NCBI GenBank assembly: GCA_018335695.1
Contig: JAGXRV010000066.1
Span: 1 to 53,859 of the forward strand
Source: Clostridium sp.
Lineage (GTDB): Bacteria; Bacillota; Dethiobacteria; Dethiobacterales; Dethiobacteraceae
Length of the DNA: 53,859 nt
Direction of reading: 5' to 3'
This document shows positions 24,280-32,950 of this stretch, piece by piece. A program made the translations under genes and the position numbers. The notes beneath the pieces were generated by a model. The model made no database searches. It had not been told where the DNA came from and saw only the letters and a program-made list of their open reading frames with translations. Numbering within the stretch: position 1 is the stretch's first letter; each line of letters starts with the position of its first letter.

Positions 24280-24439
24280 GGTGAGGGCTTCTCCTTCATC
24301 TCATCCCCTCTCCCTCTGGGAGAGGGCTAGGGTGAGGGCTTCTCCTTCATCTCATCCCCTCTCCCTCTGGGAGAGGGCTAGGGTGAGGGCTTCTCCTTCA
24401 TCTCATCCCCTCTCCCTCTGGGAGGGCTAGGGTGAGGGC
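24254..24439. repeat. Tandem array of four 51-bp units of the C-rich inverted repeat (locus C)
   Basis: Units start at 24254, 24305, 24356 and 24407. Each has the CCCCTCTCCC/GGGAGAGGG hairpin, GCTAGGGTGAGGG and a constant 17-bp linker (CTTCTCCTTCATCTCAT). The last is truncated by 4 bp in the stem. It lies between the convergent GT2 and nucleotide-sugar dehydrogenase genes, where it may act as a transcription barrier. Constant linkers rule out a CRISPR. Confidence 0.9.
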
Positions 24440-24446
24440 GACATAA

Positions 24447-25739
24447 CTAGAGTTTTTTAATTTTCTCATGCGGGAATTTTGCCATACAATTTGTCAGGTC
24501 AAAAATTAGCGGACTAACCTCAGACAACCACGCAAGATTATATGCGCTATGCGCCACAGCTAAAACAACACAGTCCTGCCCCGAAACTTCCTCTTCATGC
24601 AAGGAAATCCTCTCTAACTGTATCGAATCTATACTGATTTCCGATACATAAGGATCGTGAAAACAGACGATACAGCCCTTTCTGCGAAGCTCTTTAATTA
24701 GTTCGACACTGGGAGACTCGCGAAGATCAGCTATATTTTGCTTATAAGTCACACCTAAAATCAATATATTGCTTCCAGAGAGCATTTTTCCGATAGACTG
24801 CAATATTTCCCTGATTCTGCCTGCCAGATACTTTGGCATCGCGGCATTAACCAGTCGGGCGTGTTCCGCAAGCTTTGCGGGAACTCCGTTAGCCCTAGCC
24901 CAACAGGAATAGTAAATACTATCTACGGGGATACAATGTCCGCCCACTCCAGGCCCGGGGTAAAACGCCTGAAAACCAAACGGCTTAGTTGCCGCCGCTT
25001 CGATCACTTCCCAGATATTAACATTGCCAGCATGACAAACTTGAGCCACCTCGTTTATTAAGGCGATATTTATATCTCTATACGTATTCTCCAGGAGTTT
25101 TGCCATTTCTGCAACCGCAAAGCTACTAACAGGAACTACTTCAATGCCAAGAGCCTGATACATTTGCAGCGCAGCATACCGGCATATGGCAGTCAGGCCG
25201 GCAACTAGTTTGGCAGAATTTTGCAAACCAAAAGTTTCGTTGCCAGGGTCAATCCGCTCCGGCGAATAAGCAAGGAAAAAATCTTTTCCGCCTATTTGCC
25301 CCTCAGCCTCCAGTAACGGCAAAACAGTAGTTTCAGTTATGCCAGGAGCTACAGTGCTTTCCAAAATCACCAACTGACCTTGACGAAGAACGGCGGCAAT
25401 TCCCTTTGCCGCTCCTATCAGGCTTGAATAATCAGGCTTTTTCTCTTCTGTTAAAGGCGTAGGGACACAAATCACTATCACATCACAACCTGAAAGTTCA
25501 CGATAGTCAGATTGTATCCGCATATTGCCGGCGGAGAGCAGTGCCTGCAAATCCTGATCAGACACATCAGAGATATATGAATTGCCGGCAAGAAGAGTGG
25601 CAACCTTCTGCTTATTCAAGTCTATCCCTAAAACGTCATAACCTTTGATGCCGGCTAGAATTGCCAACGGCAGACCCACATAACCTAAACCCACCACTCC
25701 GATTTTCCTCGACTGCTGAACACAGCTTATCTCATGCAA
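24447..25739 (-). CDS. Nucleotide-sugar 6-dehydrogenase (UDP-glucose/GDP-mannose dehydrogenase family)
   Basis: 430 residues. N-terminal NAD motif VVGLGYVGLPLAILA, central helix region with LLENTYRDINIALINE, catalytic Cys in GPGVGGHCIPVDS (about residue 262), and a C-terminal UDP-binding domain with GVTYKQNIADLRESP. It oxidises the C6 hydroxyl of a UDP-sugar to a carboxylate. The sequence is nearer to the WbpA/TviB-like group (UDP-GlcNAc or GalNAc dehydrogenases) than to UDP-glucose dehydrogenases, but the substrate is inferred. TTG start, weak Shine-Dalgarno. Divergent from the epimerase gene; both probably supply sugars for a surface polymer. Confidence 0.92.
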   Translation of the reverse strand: MHEISCVQQSRKIGVVGLGYVGLPLAILAGIKGYDVLGIDLNKQKVATLLAGNSYISDVSDQDLQALLSAGNMRIQSDYRELSGCDVIVICVPTPLTEEKKPDYSSLIGAAKGIAAVLRQGQLVILESTVAPGITETTVLPLLEAEGQIGGKDFFLAYSPERIDPGNETFGLQNSAKLVAGLTAICRYAALQMYQALGIEVVPVSSFAVAEMAKLLENTYRDINIALINEVAQVCHAGNVNIWEVIEAAATKPFGFQAFYPGPGVGGHCIPVDSIYYSCWARANGVPAKLAEHARLVNAAMPKYLAGRIREILQSIGKMLSGSNILILGVTYKQNIADLRESPSVELIKELRRKGCIVCFHDPYVSEISIDSIQLERISLHEEEVSGQDCVVLAVAHSAYNLAWLSEVSPLIFDLTNCMAKFPHEKIKKL

Positions 25740-25872
25740 AGCCGTACCACTCCGTTTCTGATGGTCTCTTTACATGATATGAGCCGGACAATTATTTGCT
25801 CCACAGCGCTAAGCACCATGCTCTTCGCCTGTTAATAAAATATACAAGAGCATTTTGAAAGGAGCCTCGAGC

Positions 25873-26823
25873 ATGCATTATCTTATAACAGGCGGAGCGG
25901 GATTTATAGGTTCGCATTTGACAGAACGCCTCCTAAAGAAAGGGCATCAAATAAGCATCCTTGACAATCTTACTACAGGGCAGGCAAAACAACTAAAAGA
26001 AAAAAATGTACAGCTTATAGTCGGTTGTGTGACCGACCGGGAATTAGTCTCGCGTTTGGTCACTACTGCCGACTATCTTATTCACCTGGCGTGCGTAGTA
26101 GGTGTTCGCCAAGCGATGCGCAAAGGAATTGAGACCTTAAAAATCAGTTACCTGGGCACTGAAAATTTACTGGAAGCAGCAACCATCCAGCAAAAAGAAA
26201 TATTTATCGCTTCTTCATCAGCAGTTTACGGAAAGATCAAGCGCTCATCAGTCGCGGAAGAAGATGACTCTCTGCTCGGTGCCAGCGATAAAGCAAGTTG
26301 GCTTTATTCAGTAGGTAAACTTGTGGAAGACCACTTATCTCTGGCTTATTTCCGGGAGCGCGACACAAAAGTTAAAATCGGCCGCTTTTTTAATGTAATC
26401 GGCAGCTACCAGACTGACAGCTACGGGATGGTTGTCCCCAAATTTATCCGGCAAGCTCTAACCGGTTCGGCGCTCACCGTCTACGAGGATGGTTCGCAAA
26501 CGAGAACGTTTGGTTATATAGAAGATATTTTAGACGGTGTGGAACTGATCATCGCAGAAGGTGCAGTCGGTCAAGTTTACAACCTCGGTGGTTTTGAGGA
26601 AATCAGCATTTTAGAGCTGGCAAAAAAAATAATCAGCTTAAGCTCATCTTCTTCGCCAATCGAATTTATTCCTTATCGAGCCGCCTTCGGCTCAAACTTT
26701 GAGGAAACAAGAAAAAGAGTGCCTAATATCAACCGTCTGAGGCAGCTCGGATATAGCCCGCGCTATTCATTAGACGCAGCACTACGCGAAATCATAGCAC
26801 ACCATAAAGCGGTTATCGGCTAA
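25873..26823 (+). CDS. NAD-dependent sugar epimerase/dehydratase
   Basis: Extended SDR: MHYLITGGAGFIGSHL NAD motif, Ser-rich SSSAVYG, and the catalytic Tyr-x-x-x-Lys as YSVGK (about residues 150-154), then a substrate-binding C-terminal part. About 316 residues. The ATG at 25873 has AAAGGAG 8 bp upstream; a TTG at 25855 is the frame's upstream limit. GalE/WbpP-like UDP-sugar 4-epimerase is the likeliest role next to the divergent C6 dehydrogenase; exact substrate unknown. Convergent with yifB. Confidence 0.9.
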   Translation: MHYLITGGAGFIGSHLTERLLKKGHQISILDNLTTGQAKQLKEKNVQLIVGCVTDRELVSRLVTTADYLIHLACVVGVRQAMRKGIETLKISYLGTENLLEAATIQQKEIFIASSSAVYGKIKRSSVAEEDDSLLGASDKASWLYSVGKLVEDHLSLAYFRERDTKVKIGRFFNVIGSYQTDSYGMVVPKFIRQALTGSALTVYEDGSQTRTFGYIEDILDGVELIIAEGAVGQVYNLGGFEEISILELAKKIISLSSSSSPIEFIPYRAAFGSNFEETRKRVPNINRLRQLGYSPRYSLDAALREIIAHHKAVIG

Positions 26824-26850
26824 AGATTGCTATCAAAGCAGCTCCCGATT

Positions 26851-28371
26851 TTATGCTAAACGGGAAAAGCTTTCACTTTGCCGGTAGCCGATTGCTTCCG
26901 CCAGGTGCTTTGCATGGATTTTTTGTTCTTCATCCAGATCCGCAATAGTACGGGCTACTTTGAGAATTCGGTCATAAGCGCGCGCACTGAGGTGCAGCCT
27001 GGAAAACGCCTGGCGGAGCAGATCGCGACCGGCAGTATCAAGTTCGCAGTATAACTGAACATGATGAGTGTTCATCTGCGCGTTGCAAGAAATATTATCT
27101 TTAATAAAACGTCTCCGCTGACGTTCGCGGGCGATTTCGACTCTCAAAGCCATCTCTTTAGAAGATTTAACCTCTTTTCTTGAGGTTAAATCTTCATATC
27201 GGAGGCGTGCCACTTCAATACAAACATCAATCCGGTCTAAAAGCGGCCCGGAAATTTTGTGACGATAGCGGCGAACTTGGCCTTCGCTGCAAACACACTC
27301 CACGCTGGTATCGGAAAACATGCCGCACGGACAAGGATTCATTGACGCTAAAAACAAAAACCTGGCAGGATATGTATAAGCAGCCTGCACTCTTGTCACA
27401 GTCACAAATCCTTCTTCAAGTGGCTGCCGCAACACTTCCAATGTCTCACGGCGAAACTCAGGCAGCTCATCCAAAAAAAGCACACCGTTATGTGCCAGGC
27501 TCACCTCACCTGGACGGGGCATGCTGCCTCCACCGCATAAAGCTGCGGAAGAAATTGTATGGTGAGGACTCCGAAAAGGCGGTCTGGTAATCAAAGTAGC
27601 CGTTTCTCGCAACAGCCCTGCTGCGCTGTATATTTTTGTCGTCTCCAAGCTTTCCTCATCACTTAGAAATGGAAGGATGGTGGGCAAACAACGGGCAAGC
27701 ATAGTTTTTCCCGAACCGGGAGGACCGGACATCATCACACTGTGATTACCGGCTGCCGCCACTTCAAGCGCACGTTTAGCCCCCTCCTGTCCTTTAACCC
27801 TACTAAAATCCGCTCCCGCAGGCGGCAGAGAGCGAGGAGGCATCACTACCGCAGGCGCCTTCGACTTACCGCTAAGGATGGCAATAGCTTCAGCCAGCGA
27901 TGAGCTGCCGAGAATGTCCACGCCGTTCACGAGTGACCCTTCTGCCGCACAGCTAAATGGCAAAAGAACTTTGTTAACCCCCGTGTCCCGGGCTGCCATA
28001 ACCATGGGCAATACGCCGCGCACGGGACGCAGAGAACCATCAAGCGCAAGCTCCCCAAAAACTGCCATTGGCAGATTAGTAAGGTCCAACTGCCCGCTTG
28101 CGGCTAAAATGCCTACAGCCAGTGTCAAATCTAACTGCGGCCCCTCTTTTTTCAGGTCTGCCGGCGCCAAATTTACCACAATCCGCTGCTGCGGAAATTT
28201 ATATCCGCTGTTCTTGATTGCCGCACGCACACGATCACGTGCCTCCCGTACCGCCGCATCCGGCAAACCAACAATATCAAAACTGGGCAGTTGAGCAGAT
28301 AAGTATACTTCCACTTCCACCATCCTGCCTTCAATTCCCATTACAGTACAGCCGGTTACACTGGCAAGCAT
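26851..28371 (-). CDS. comM: YifB/ComM family AAA ATPase (Mg-chelatase-like)
   Basis: 506 residues: N-terminal Lon-like ChlI domain (residues about 20-150), AAA domain with Walker A GPPGSGKTM (about 217-225), Walker B LFLDELPEF, a zinc-type CPCG..C..C cluster (NPCPCGMF) and the C-terminal Mg-chelatase lid. In naturally competent bacteria ComM is a helicase promoting branch migration of incoming DNA; in Firmicutes the role is less clear. It starts at ATG with GAGGGATAGG. It lies downstream of the rnhB/yraN block in many Firmicutes; here sleB and yqeY intervene. Confidence 0.93.
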   Translation of the reverse strand: MLASVTGCTVMGIEGRMVEVEVYLSAQLPSFDIVGLPDAAVREARDRVRAAIKNSGYKFPQQRIVVNLAPADLKKEGPQLDLTLAVGILAASGQLDLTNLPMAVFGELALDGSLRPVRGVLPMVMAARDTGVNKVLLPFSCAAEGSLVNGVDILGSSSLAEAIAILSGKSKAPAVVMPPRSLPPAGADFSRVKGQEGAKRALEVAAAGNHSVMMSGPPGSGKTMLARCLPTILPFLSDEESLETTKIYSAAGLLRETATLITRPPFRSPHHTISSAALCGGGSMPRPGEVSLAHNGVLFLDELPEFRRETLEVLRQPLEEGFVTVTRVQAAYTYPARFLFLASMNPCPCGMFSDTSVECVCSEGQVRRYRHKISGPLLDRIDVCIEVARLRYEDLTSRKEVKSSKEMALRVEIARERQRRRFIKDNISCNAQMNTHHVQLYCELDTAGRDLLRQAFSRLHLSARAYDRILKVARTIADLDEEQKIHAKHLAEAIGYRQSESFSRLA

Positions 28372-28457
28372 CCTATCCCTCTTTTCCTTATTTTCCCTAT
28401 TTTACCACAAACATTTGTTCGTGTAAACGTAAAAAATAAAGCCATTATTTCTAATAT

Positions 28458-28486
28458 TTGCTTTTACCGCCCAACAGCACTATAAT
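28458..28486 (+). promoter_or_regulatory. Promoter of yqeY
   Basis: TTGCTT, 17-bp spacer, perfect TATAAT, ending 35 bp before the ATG. Confidence 0.75.
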
Positions 28487-28521
28487 GGAAACTGAAATAA
28501 CCTCTACGGGAGGCATAACTG

Positions 28522-28962
28522 ATGCTTAAACAAATCCAGGCTGATATGAAACAAGCGCTAAAGGCGGGAGAAAAACAGCAGTTAAGCACTTTACGCATGC
28601 TGCTTGCCGCTCTTCAAAATGAGAGCATAGAAAAACGCGCCGAACTAACTGATGAAGATATCCTCACAGTAATTCAACGCGAAATTAAGCAAAGGAAGAA
28701 TTCTATTATTGAATTCAAAAAAGGCAACCGTAATGATTTAATCCAAGAAAGTGAACTGGAAATTAACATTCTTACTGACTATCTGCCTCAGCAATTAAGC
28801 GATGAAGAACTGGAAACATTAACGAAACAAATTATCGCCGAAACAAACGCCGGCTCTGTAAAAGAATTGGGTCAAGTAATGAGTAAGCTGATGCCTCTGG
28901 TAAAAGGAAAAGCTGACGGCACCCGTGTTCAGGCTGTTGCAAAGAAACTTTTGGAAAGATAA
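28522..28962 (+). CDS. yqeY: YqeY/GatB-like domain protein
   Basis: 146 residues, all helical GatB/YqeY domain: LKAGEKQQLSTLRMLLAAL, then a charged helix around IQREIKQRKNSI, DYLPQQLSDEEL and the C-terminal KADGTRVQ. Homologous to the tail domain of the amidotransferase subunit GatB that contacts tRNA; thought to bind tRNA but without a defined function. GGGAGG before the ATG; a strong promoter and a terminator make it a single-gene unit. Confidence 0.93.
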   Translation: MLKQIQADMKQALKAGEKQQLSTLRMLLAALQNESIEKRAELTDEDILTVIQREIKQRKNSIIEFKKGNRNDLIQESELEINILTDYLPQQLSDEELETLTKQIIAETNAGSVKELGQVMSKLMPLVKGKADGTRVQAVAKKLLER

Positions 28963-28993
28963 TATATTTGATTTTAAGCCGTAAAAATAAGCT

Positions 28994-29030
28994 GTAAAAA
29001 GCGGGAGCTTAAAACTGCTCCCGCTTTTTA
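28994..29030. terminator. Bidirectional terminator between yqeY and sleB
   Basis: AAAAAGCGGGAGC / GCTCCCGCTTTTT, a perfect 13-bp stem with T-runs on both strands. It overlaps the stop codon of the cortex hydrolase gene. Confidence 0.9.
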
Positions 29031-29747
29031 CTTAAAGAAAACATGATTGCCAATAGTTACCGTTACCGGGCGGCTTCGTACCCACTGATTATTGGTCTTA
29101 GCCGGATTGAAAAAACCTGTGGCACCACCTGTAGGGTCAGTGCCGCTTAAAGCTTCCGCTACAGCCAATTTGGCAGTTTCTCCGGCAGGTTGATTAATCC
29201 TTCCGTCTAGAACAGGACTATATTGGTAGCTGCCGCCAACAACCTGAAATACAACGCCGCTCAAACTGTCAGGAAACAACTCACTACGAATTCGGTTCAA
29301 AATCGAGGCAGCGACTGCCACCTGCCCTGCAAATCCTTCTCCTGACGCTTCAGCATACACAATCCTGGCAAATAAATCCAACTCGGCAGCAGTAAAATTG
29401 AATTCACCTGCCGCTGCGGCTGTAACCGCAACTTCTGTTCTTTTGCTGATTATTTCCTTAATCAGCTCCAGCGTTTCTTTCTCTGCCAAGCCATTTGCAG
29501 GCAAACCGCTCTCTTCTTGAAAGCGCATTAAGCCGGCACTCGTCAACGGACCAAAGACACCGTCTATATGCCCTTCGCGATAGCCTTCTTCATTAAGGAA
29601 CATCTGCAACTCCATCACATCTTGACCGCAGGTACCAATCAGAATAGGACGACTTCCAAAACTTACGGCCTCTGCCGTTGCTCCAACAGCAAATAAGACA
29701 ATTAATGTGACAACGATAATATTGCTTAGCTTCATTTTATAGAACAT
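29028..29747 (-). CDS. sleB: Spore cortex-lytic enzyme (SleB-type cell wall hydrolase)
   Basis: 239 residues: N-terminal signal/membrane segment (about 5-28), a peptidoglycan-binding domain (about 38-92; GQDVMELQMFLNEEGY, IDGVFGPLTSAGL), and a C-terminal Hydrolase_2 domain starting LFARIVYAEASGE with its catalytic Glu. SleB is a lytic transglycosylase that opens the spore cortex during germination and needs muramic lactam. The YpeB partner is not adjacent. ATG with AAGGAGG. A 6-bp inverted repeat with CATGTT/AACATG lies at 29816-29835 upstream; a forespore promoter is expected but could not be confirmed. Confidence 0.88.
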   Translation of the reverse strand: MFYKMKLSNIIVVTLIVLFAVGATAEAVSFGSRPILIGTCGQDVMELQMFLNEEGYREGHIDGVFGPLTSAGLMRFQEESGLPANGLAEKETLELIKEIISKRTEVAVTAAAAGEFNFTAAELDLFARIVYAEASGEGFAGQVAVAASILNRIRSELFPDSLSGVVFQVVGGSYQYSPVLDGRINQPAGETAKLAVAEALSGTDPTGGATGFFNPAKTNNQWVRSRPVTVTIGNHVFFK

Positions 29748-29815
29748 ACGTATTCCTCCTTTTCGCCTCCGGGGAAAACTTTCGGGGTTTGGGTTGGGGG
29801 ATTCGGCTTGCTACG

Positions 29816-29835
29816 CATGTTCTAATAATAACATG
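29816..29835. promoter_or_regulatory. Palindrome upstream of sleB
   Basis: CATGTT-8 bp-AACATG inverted repeat, 69 bp before the sleB start. It may be an operator or part of a forespore sigma-factor promoter (minus strand CATGTTA resembles a sigma-G -10 box). Confidence 0.3.
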
Positions 29836-29972
29836 TTATGTAAACTTAGGCAAAGAGGGAGAGCTTGCCCAGTCTGTGCTTAAAAGATGATACTTTACTC
29901 CCGCTCCGATTACCTGCCGGATAACCGGTAATTCGCTCAGACTCTCTCCAATACCAAGACATGCCTCTGATT

Positions 29973-30311
29973 TTAGAATGCATCCTTAATAATGGTAATC
30001 GTATTATCAGTGAGATTGACTGCCACCACGTCAAAACGATACTTTGCGGCACCGGTTCTGTTTTCATAGAGATAATGACGAGCAACAAGACGCACTTTTT
30101 CCTGTTTTTTCGCGTTCACCGCCTCTGCCGGAGTACCACAGAAGGCTGACTGTCTTGTCTTTACTTCGATAAAAACAAGCGTATCACCATCCTTAGCTAC
30201 AATGTCAAGCTCACCGCTTTGACAGCACCAGTTCCGCGCCAAAATCTGATAACCTTGAACTGCAAGATAGGCGGCAGCCAGTTCTTCGCCTTTTTTCCCC
30301 AACGATCTCAT
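29973..30311 (-). CDS. yraN: YraN family (UPF0102) nuclease-like protein
   Basis: 112 residues. Restriction-endonuclease-like fold: GKKGEELAAAYL, ELDIVAKDGDTLVFIEVKTR with the D-ExK motif, and RFDVVAV. The ATG at 30311 has GGAGGAGA at proper spacing and overlaps the rnhB stop (ATGA). A longer version starting 16 codons upstream has no support. Usual neighbour of rnhB in bacteria. Function uncertain; possibly Holliday-junction processing. Confidence 0.93.
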   Translation of the reverse strand: MRSLGKKGEELAAAYLAVQGYQILARNWCCQSGELDIVAKDGDTLVFIEVKTRQSAFCGTPAEAVNAKKQEKVRLVARHYLYENRTGAAKYRFDVVAVNLTDNTITIIKDAF

Positions 30312-31093
30312 CTTCTCTCCTCCGGCAGAAGCAGAAATGATTTGCGATGTATCGTGCACGGACCAAGTTCGGCAATCGCCCGTCGGTGCAAAGCGGTCGG
30401 ATATCCTTTATGTACCGCAAATCCATAGCCCGGGAATAATTTGTCGATTTCACACATTAAGCGATCCCGGGTAACTTTAGCAAGTATTGAAGCGGCAGCA
30501 ATGGAAAGAGAGAGGCTGTCGCCGCCTATAATACCAAGCTGTGAAACAGGCAACCCCTCTAGTTCCAGAGCATCTATCAAAACAAAATCCGGTGCAACGG
30601 TTAAGGAGCTTAACGCCCTGTACATGGCCAATTTGCTTGCTGCAAGAATATTAAATTTATCAATTTCAGCCACCTCACCGACAGCGACAGACCAAGCTCT
30701 TGCATCTTTAGTAATTGACAGGTAAAGTTCTTCCCTTTTTGCGTGACTAACTTTTTTTGAGTCATTCAAGCCGCGCAAAAAATAATTTTCAGGCAGAATT
30801 ACTGCTGCCGCCACGACCGGACCTGCCAGCGGTCCCCTGCCTGCCTCATCAACTCCCGCAACAGCAACATATCCGTTCTCCCTTGCCGCCTGCTCAAAAC
30901 TTAACATGGCATTAAGCCGCTTACTCTCACTTTGTTCACGCTCGCTTCTTGCCAAATAGCGTTCAGCCTCGCGACGCGCGCCGCTGCGCCTATCTCCAGA
31001 GAGATGCAAAAGCTCTTCTCTGCTTGGAGCCGCTTCATTCAGTGAGCGGCAAATCTCCTCGACCGACATTTTGGCAAAGTTCCTCAGCTTCAT
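30308..31093 (-). CDS. rnhB: Ribonuclease HII
   Basis: 261 residues. The catalytic acidic residues are in VAGVDEAGRGPLAGP (Asp-Glu, about residue 81), LIDALE and later. It removes RNA from RNA/DNA hybrids, including misincorporated ribonucleotides. A helical N-terminal extension of about 75 residues, as in Bacillus RnhB, precedes the core. The start overlaps the end of rbgA by 59 bp; ATG at 31069 (GAGGAA upstream) is a possible alternative. 4-bp ATGA overlap with yraN. Confidence 0.95.
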   Translation of the reverse strand: MKLRNFAKMSVEEICRSLNEAAPSREELLHLSGDRRSGARREAERYLARSEREQSESKRLNAMLSFEQAARENGYVAVAGVDEAGRGPLAGPVVAAAVILPENYFLRGLNDSKKVSHAKREELYLSITKDARAWSVAVGEVAEIDKFNILAASKLAMYRALSSLTVAPDFVLIDALELEGLPVSQLGIIGGDSLSLSIAAASILAKVTRDRLMCEIDKLFPGYGFAVHKGYPTALHRRAIAELGPCTIHRKSFLLLPEERR

Positions 31094-31925
31094 CTTCTTG
31101 TTCTCCCGGTTTCTCCAATGTTATCCGTCCAAGTCGTCCTTCGCGCAAATCTTTAACAAGCAACCTTGCCGCCGCTTCAAGGTCCACAACACCACCTTTG
31201 AGCAGACAACCGCGGCGCTTGGCAATCTCAACCAGTATCTCACGGGGATCGTCCAAAGAATGTTCTAAATTATAGCGCTGACGCAATTGTTCCCAAAAAT
31301 GCTGACGCATAAAGAAGACCAGCTCAATTCCCAATTCTACCGGGTCAAGAATTTCATCTTTCACTGCGCCGGCTGCGGCAAGTCTGAAGGCCTGTTGTTT
31401 ACAGTCTATTTTTGGCCAGAGCATACCGGGTGTATCTAACAGCTCAAGGCCGGCCTGCAGACGCACCCATTGCGGCTGCTTAGTAATGCCGGGCTTGTTG
31501 CCGGCTTGGGTAGCGCTGCGGCCAATCAGCCGATTAATCAGCGACGATTTACCCACATTAGGGATACCTATAATAATTAAACGCAAAGGACGTTGCCCGT
31601 GCTTTCGCCTGCGTGGCAAAGTCCTTAAAAGTTGCAGTAATTTTTTTATTCCTTCCCCGGTATTGCCATTTACCACGGCCACAGCAAAATAATCTTTCCG
31701 CAAACTGTGCAACCAAGCTGCCGTCTGAACCGGGTCTGCCAGATCCGGACGTGTCAAAACTGCTACTACCGGACGTTTTTCCAGTAATTCCCGGATATCA
31801 GGATTGCGGCTGGAAGCGGGCAGACGAGCATCCAGTACTTCAATCACAGCGTCCACCAGCTTCAGGTTCTCACGTAATACTCTTTTGGCTTTGGCCATCT
31901 GACCGGGATACCATTGCACATCCAT
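31035..31925 (-). CDS. rbgA: Ribosome biogenesis GTPase RbgA/YlqF (unusual motifs)
   Basis: 296 residues, circularly permuted GTPase involved in late 50S assembly in Firmicutes. G1 is GIPNVGKSS, G3 DTPGMLWPK; the C-terminal part shows KRGCLLKGGVVD, as in YlqF. Two key sites differ from the family: the N-terminal W-[FY]-PGH motif has Gln instead of His9 (QWYPGQMAK), and the G4 motif NKxD reads TRPD (AVLTRPDLAD). His9 is known to matter for GTP hydrolysis, and NKxD for guanine recognition. The rest of the protein is intact and the gene is in the standard place (lepB-rbgA-rnhB), so it is likely functional but altered. ATG with AGGCAGG upstream. Confidence 0.93.
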   Translation of the reverse strand: MDVQWYPGQMAKAKRVLRENLKLVDAVIEVLDARLPASSRNPDIRELLEKRPVVAVLTRPDLADPVQTAAWLHSLRKDYFAVAVVNGNTGEGIKKLLQLLRTLPRRRKHGQRPLRLIIIGIPNVGKSSLINRLIGRSATQAGNKPGITKQPQWVRLQAGLELLDTPGMLWPKIDCKQQAFRLAAAGAVKDEILDPVELGIELVFFMRQHFWEQLRQRYNLEHSLDDPREILVEIAKRRGCLLKGGVVDLEAAARLLVKDLREGRLGRITLEKPGEQEDEAEELCQNVGRGDLPLTE

Positions 31926-31940
31926 GACATAACCTGCCTT

Positions 31941-32465
31941 CTAGCGGTGTTGGATAATACGAATATTTTCCAGCGGCCAGAACACCACCATAGCTTTTCC
32001 TTTGAGCTGATTCAACGAGACAAGACCCACGCTGGGATGTCGGCTGTCCATGCTGTTATTGCGGTTGTCGCCCATGACAAAGACTGAACCATCAGGGATT
32101 ACAACCGGACCGAATGGTTCTCTGGCCCTCTCCAAAACGTATGGCTCCTCAATTAGCTCGCCGTTAACATAGACACCTTCAAGCTCAATGCGCACTTCAT
32201 CGCCGGCGACAGCAATCACGCGCTTGATAAAGTCTCTGTCAGCGGTAGCTTTGAACACCACTATTTCACCGGGTAAAGGCTGACGGAAATAGTACTGAAC
32301 TTTACTGACAATTAGCCGCTCCCGATCGTGAAGTGTAGGCAACATTGACTGACCCTGAACCAGAAATACCTCTACCAGGAATGCCCGGATAACAAGTGCC
32401 AAAATAACTGCCACAAGAACGGATTTTATCCATTCCCACACTTCCTTCTTCTCAGAATCACTCAT
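31941..32465 (-). CDS. lepB: Signal peptidase I
   Basis: 174 residues with one N-terminal membrane anchor (about 14-32). The catalytic Ser is in VQGQSMLPTL (about 39) and Lys in FIKRVIAVAGD (about 78); the GDNRNNSMDSR box is present. Cleaves signal peptides on the outer membrane face. The ATG at 32465 is chosen because GGGAGAGGAAG precedes it; a longer frame starts at 32522 without support. It lies between rplS and rbgA, separated from rplS by a terminator-like hairpin. Confidence 0.95.
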   Translation of the reverse strand: MSDSEKKEVWEWIKSVLVAVILALVIRAFLVEVFLVQGQSMLPTLHDRERLIVSKVQYYFRQPLPGEIVVFKATADRDFIKRVIAVAGDEVRIELEGVYVNGELIEEPYVLERAREPFGPVVIPDGSVFVMGDNRNNSMDSRHPSVGLVSLNQLKGKAMVVFWPLENIRIIQHR

Positions 32466-32500
32466 TTTGTTCTTCCTCTCCCGTTGCAAAACTGATGACT

Positions 32501-32534
32501 GCAAAAAAAGGGACTGTAACACAGTCCATTTTTT
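32501..32534 (-). terminator. Terminator-like hairpin after rplS
   Basis: On the minus strand GGACTGT-4 nt-ACAGTCC is followed by CTTTTTTTGC. It overlaps the rplS end and may partly terminate before lepB. Confidence 0.8.
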
Positions 32535-32878
32535 TAGTAACGTTTTTCCTTAATGCGTGCCGCCTTACCCGTCAACTTTCTCAAATAGTACAGTTTAGCC
32601 CGACGCACAACACCGTGGCGCATTACTTCCAGCTTTTCAATTTTGGGAGAATGAAGCGGGAATGTTCTTTCCACACCAATACCGTAGCTAATCCGGCGTA
32701 CAGTAAATGTCTCTCGCAAACCACCGCCTTGACGTTTAATAATCACGCCCTCAAAGATCTGCGTGCGTTCGCGAGTTCCTTCCACAACCTTTACATGCAC
32801 ACGTACTGTATCACCAGGAGCAATCTGCGGCAAATCATTTTTCATTTGCTCTGCTTCTATTTGACTAATGATATCCAT
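32534..32878 (-). CDS. rplS: 50S ribosomal protein L19
   Basis: 114 residues, normal. Start [11 protein letters not shown] (ATG 32878) has AAAGGAGGAG upstream; the frame extends 7 codons further without need. Motifs [20 protein letters not shown] and [11 protein letters not shown] are typical. Located at the 30S-50S subunit interface. Follows trmD in the standard rpsP-rimM-trmD-rplS order. Confidence 0.97.
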   Translation of the reverse strand: MDIISQIEAEQMKNDLPQIAPGDTVRVHVKVVEGTRERTQIFEGVIIKRQGGGLRETFTVRRISYGIGVERTFPLHSPKIEKLEVMRHGVVRRAKLYYLRKLTGKAARIKEKRY

Positions 32879-32950
32879 TTTTCTCCTCCTTTCGTTCAAG
32901 AACGTTTAATAATCAAGCGCTAAAAAGAATTATACCATAATACTTGCTCT

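Noticed and set aside
24254-24439. CRISPR-like tandem repeat
   Set aside because: Linkers between the repeats are identical, there are no variable spacers and no cas genes; the units are a palindromic repeat family found at other loci.
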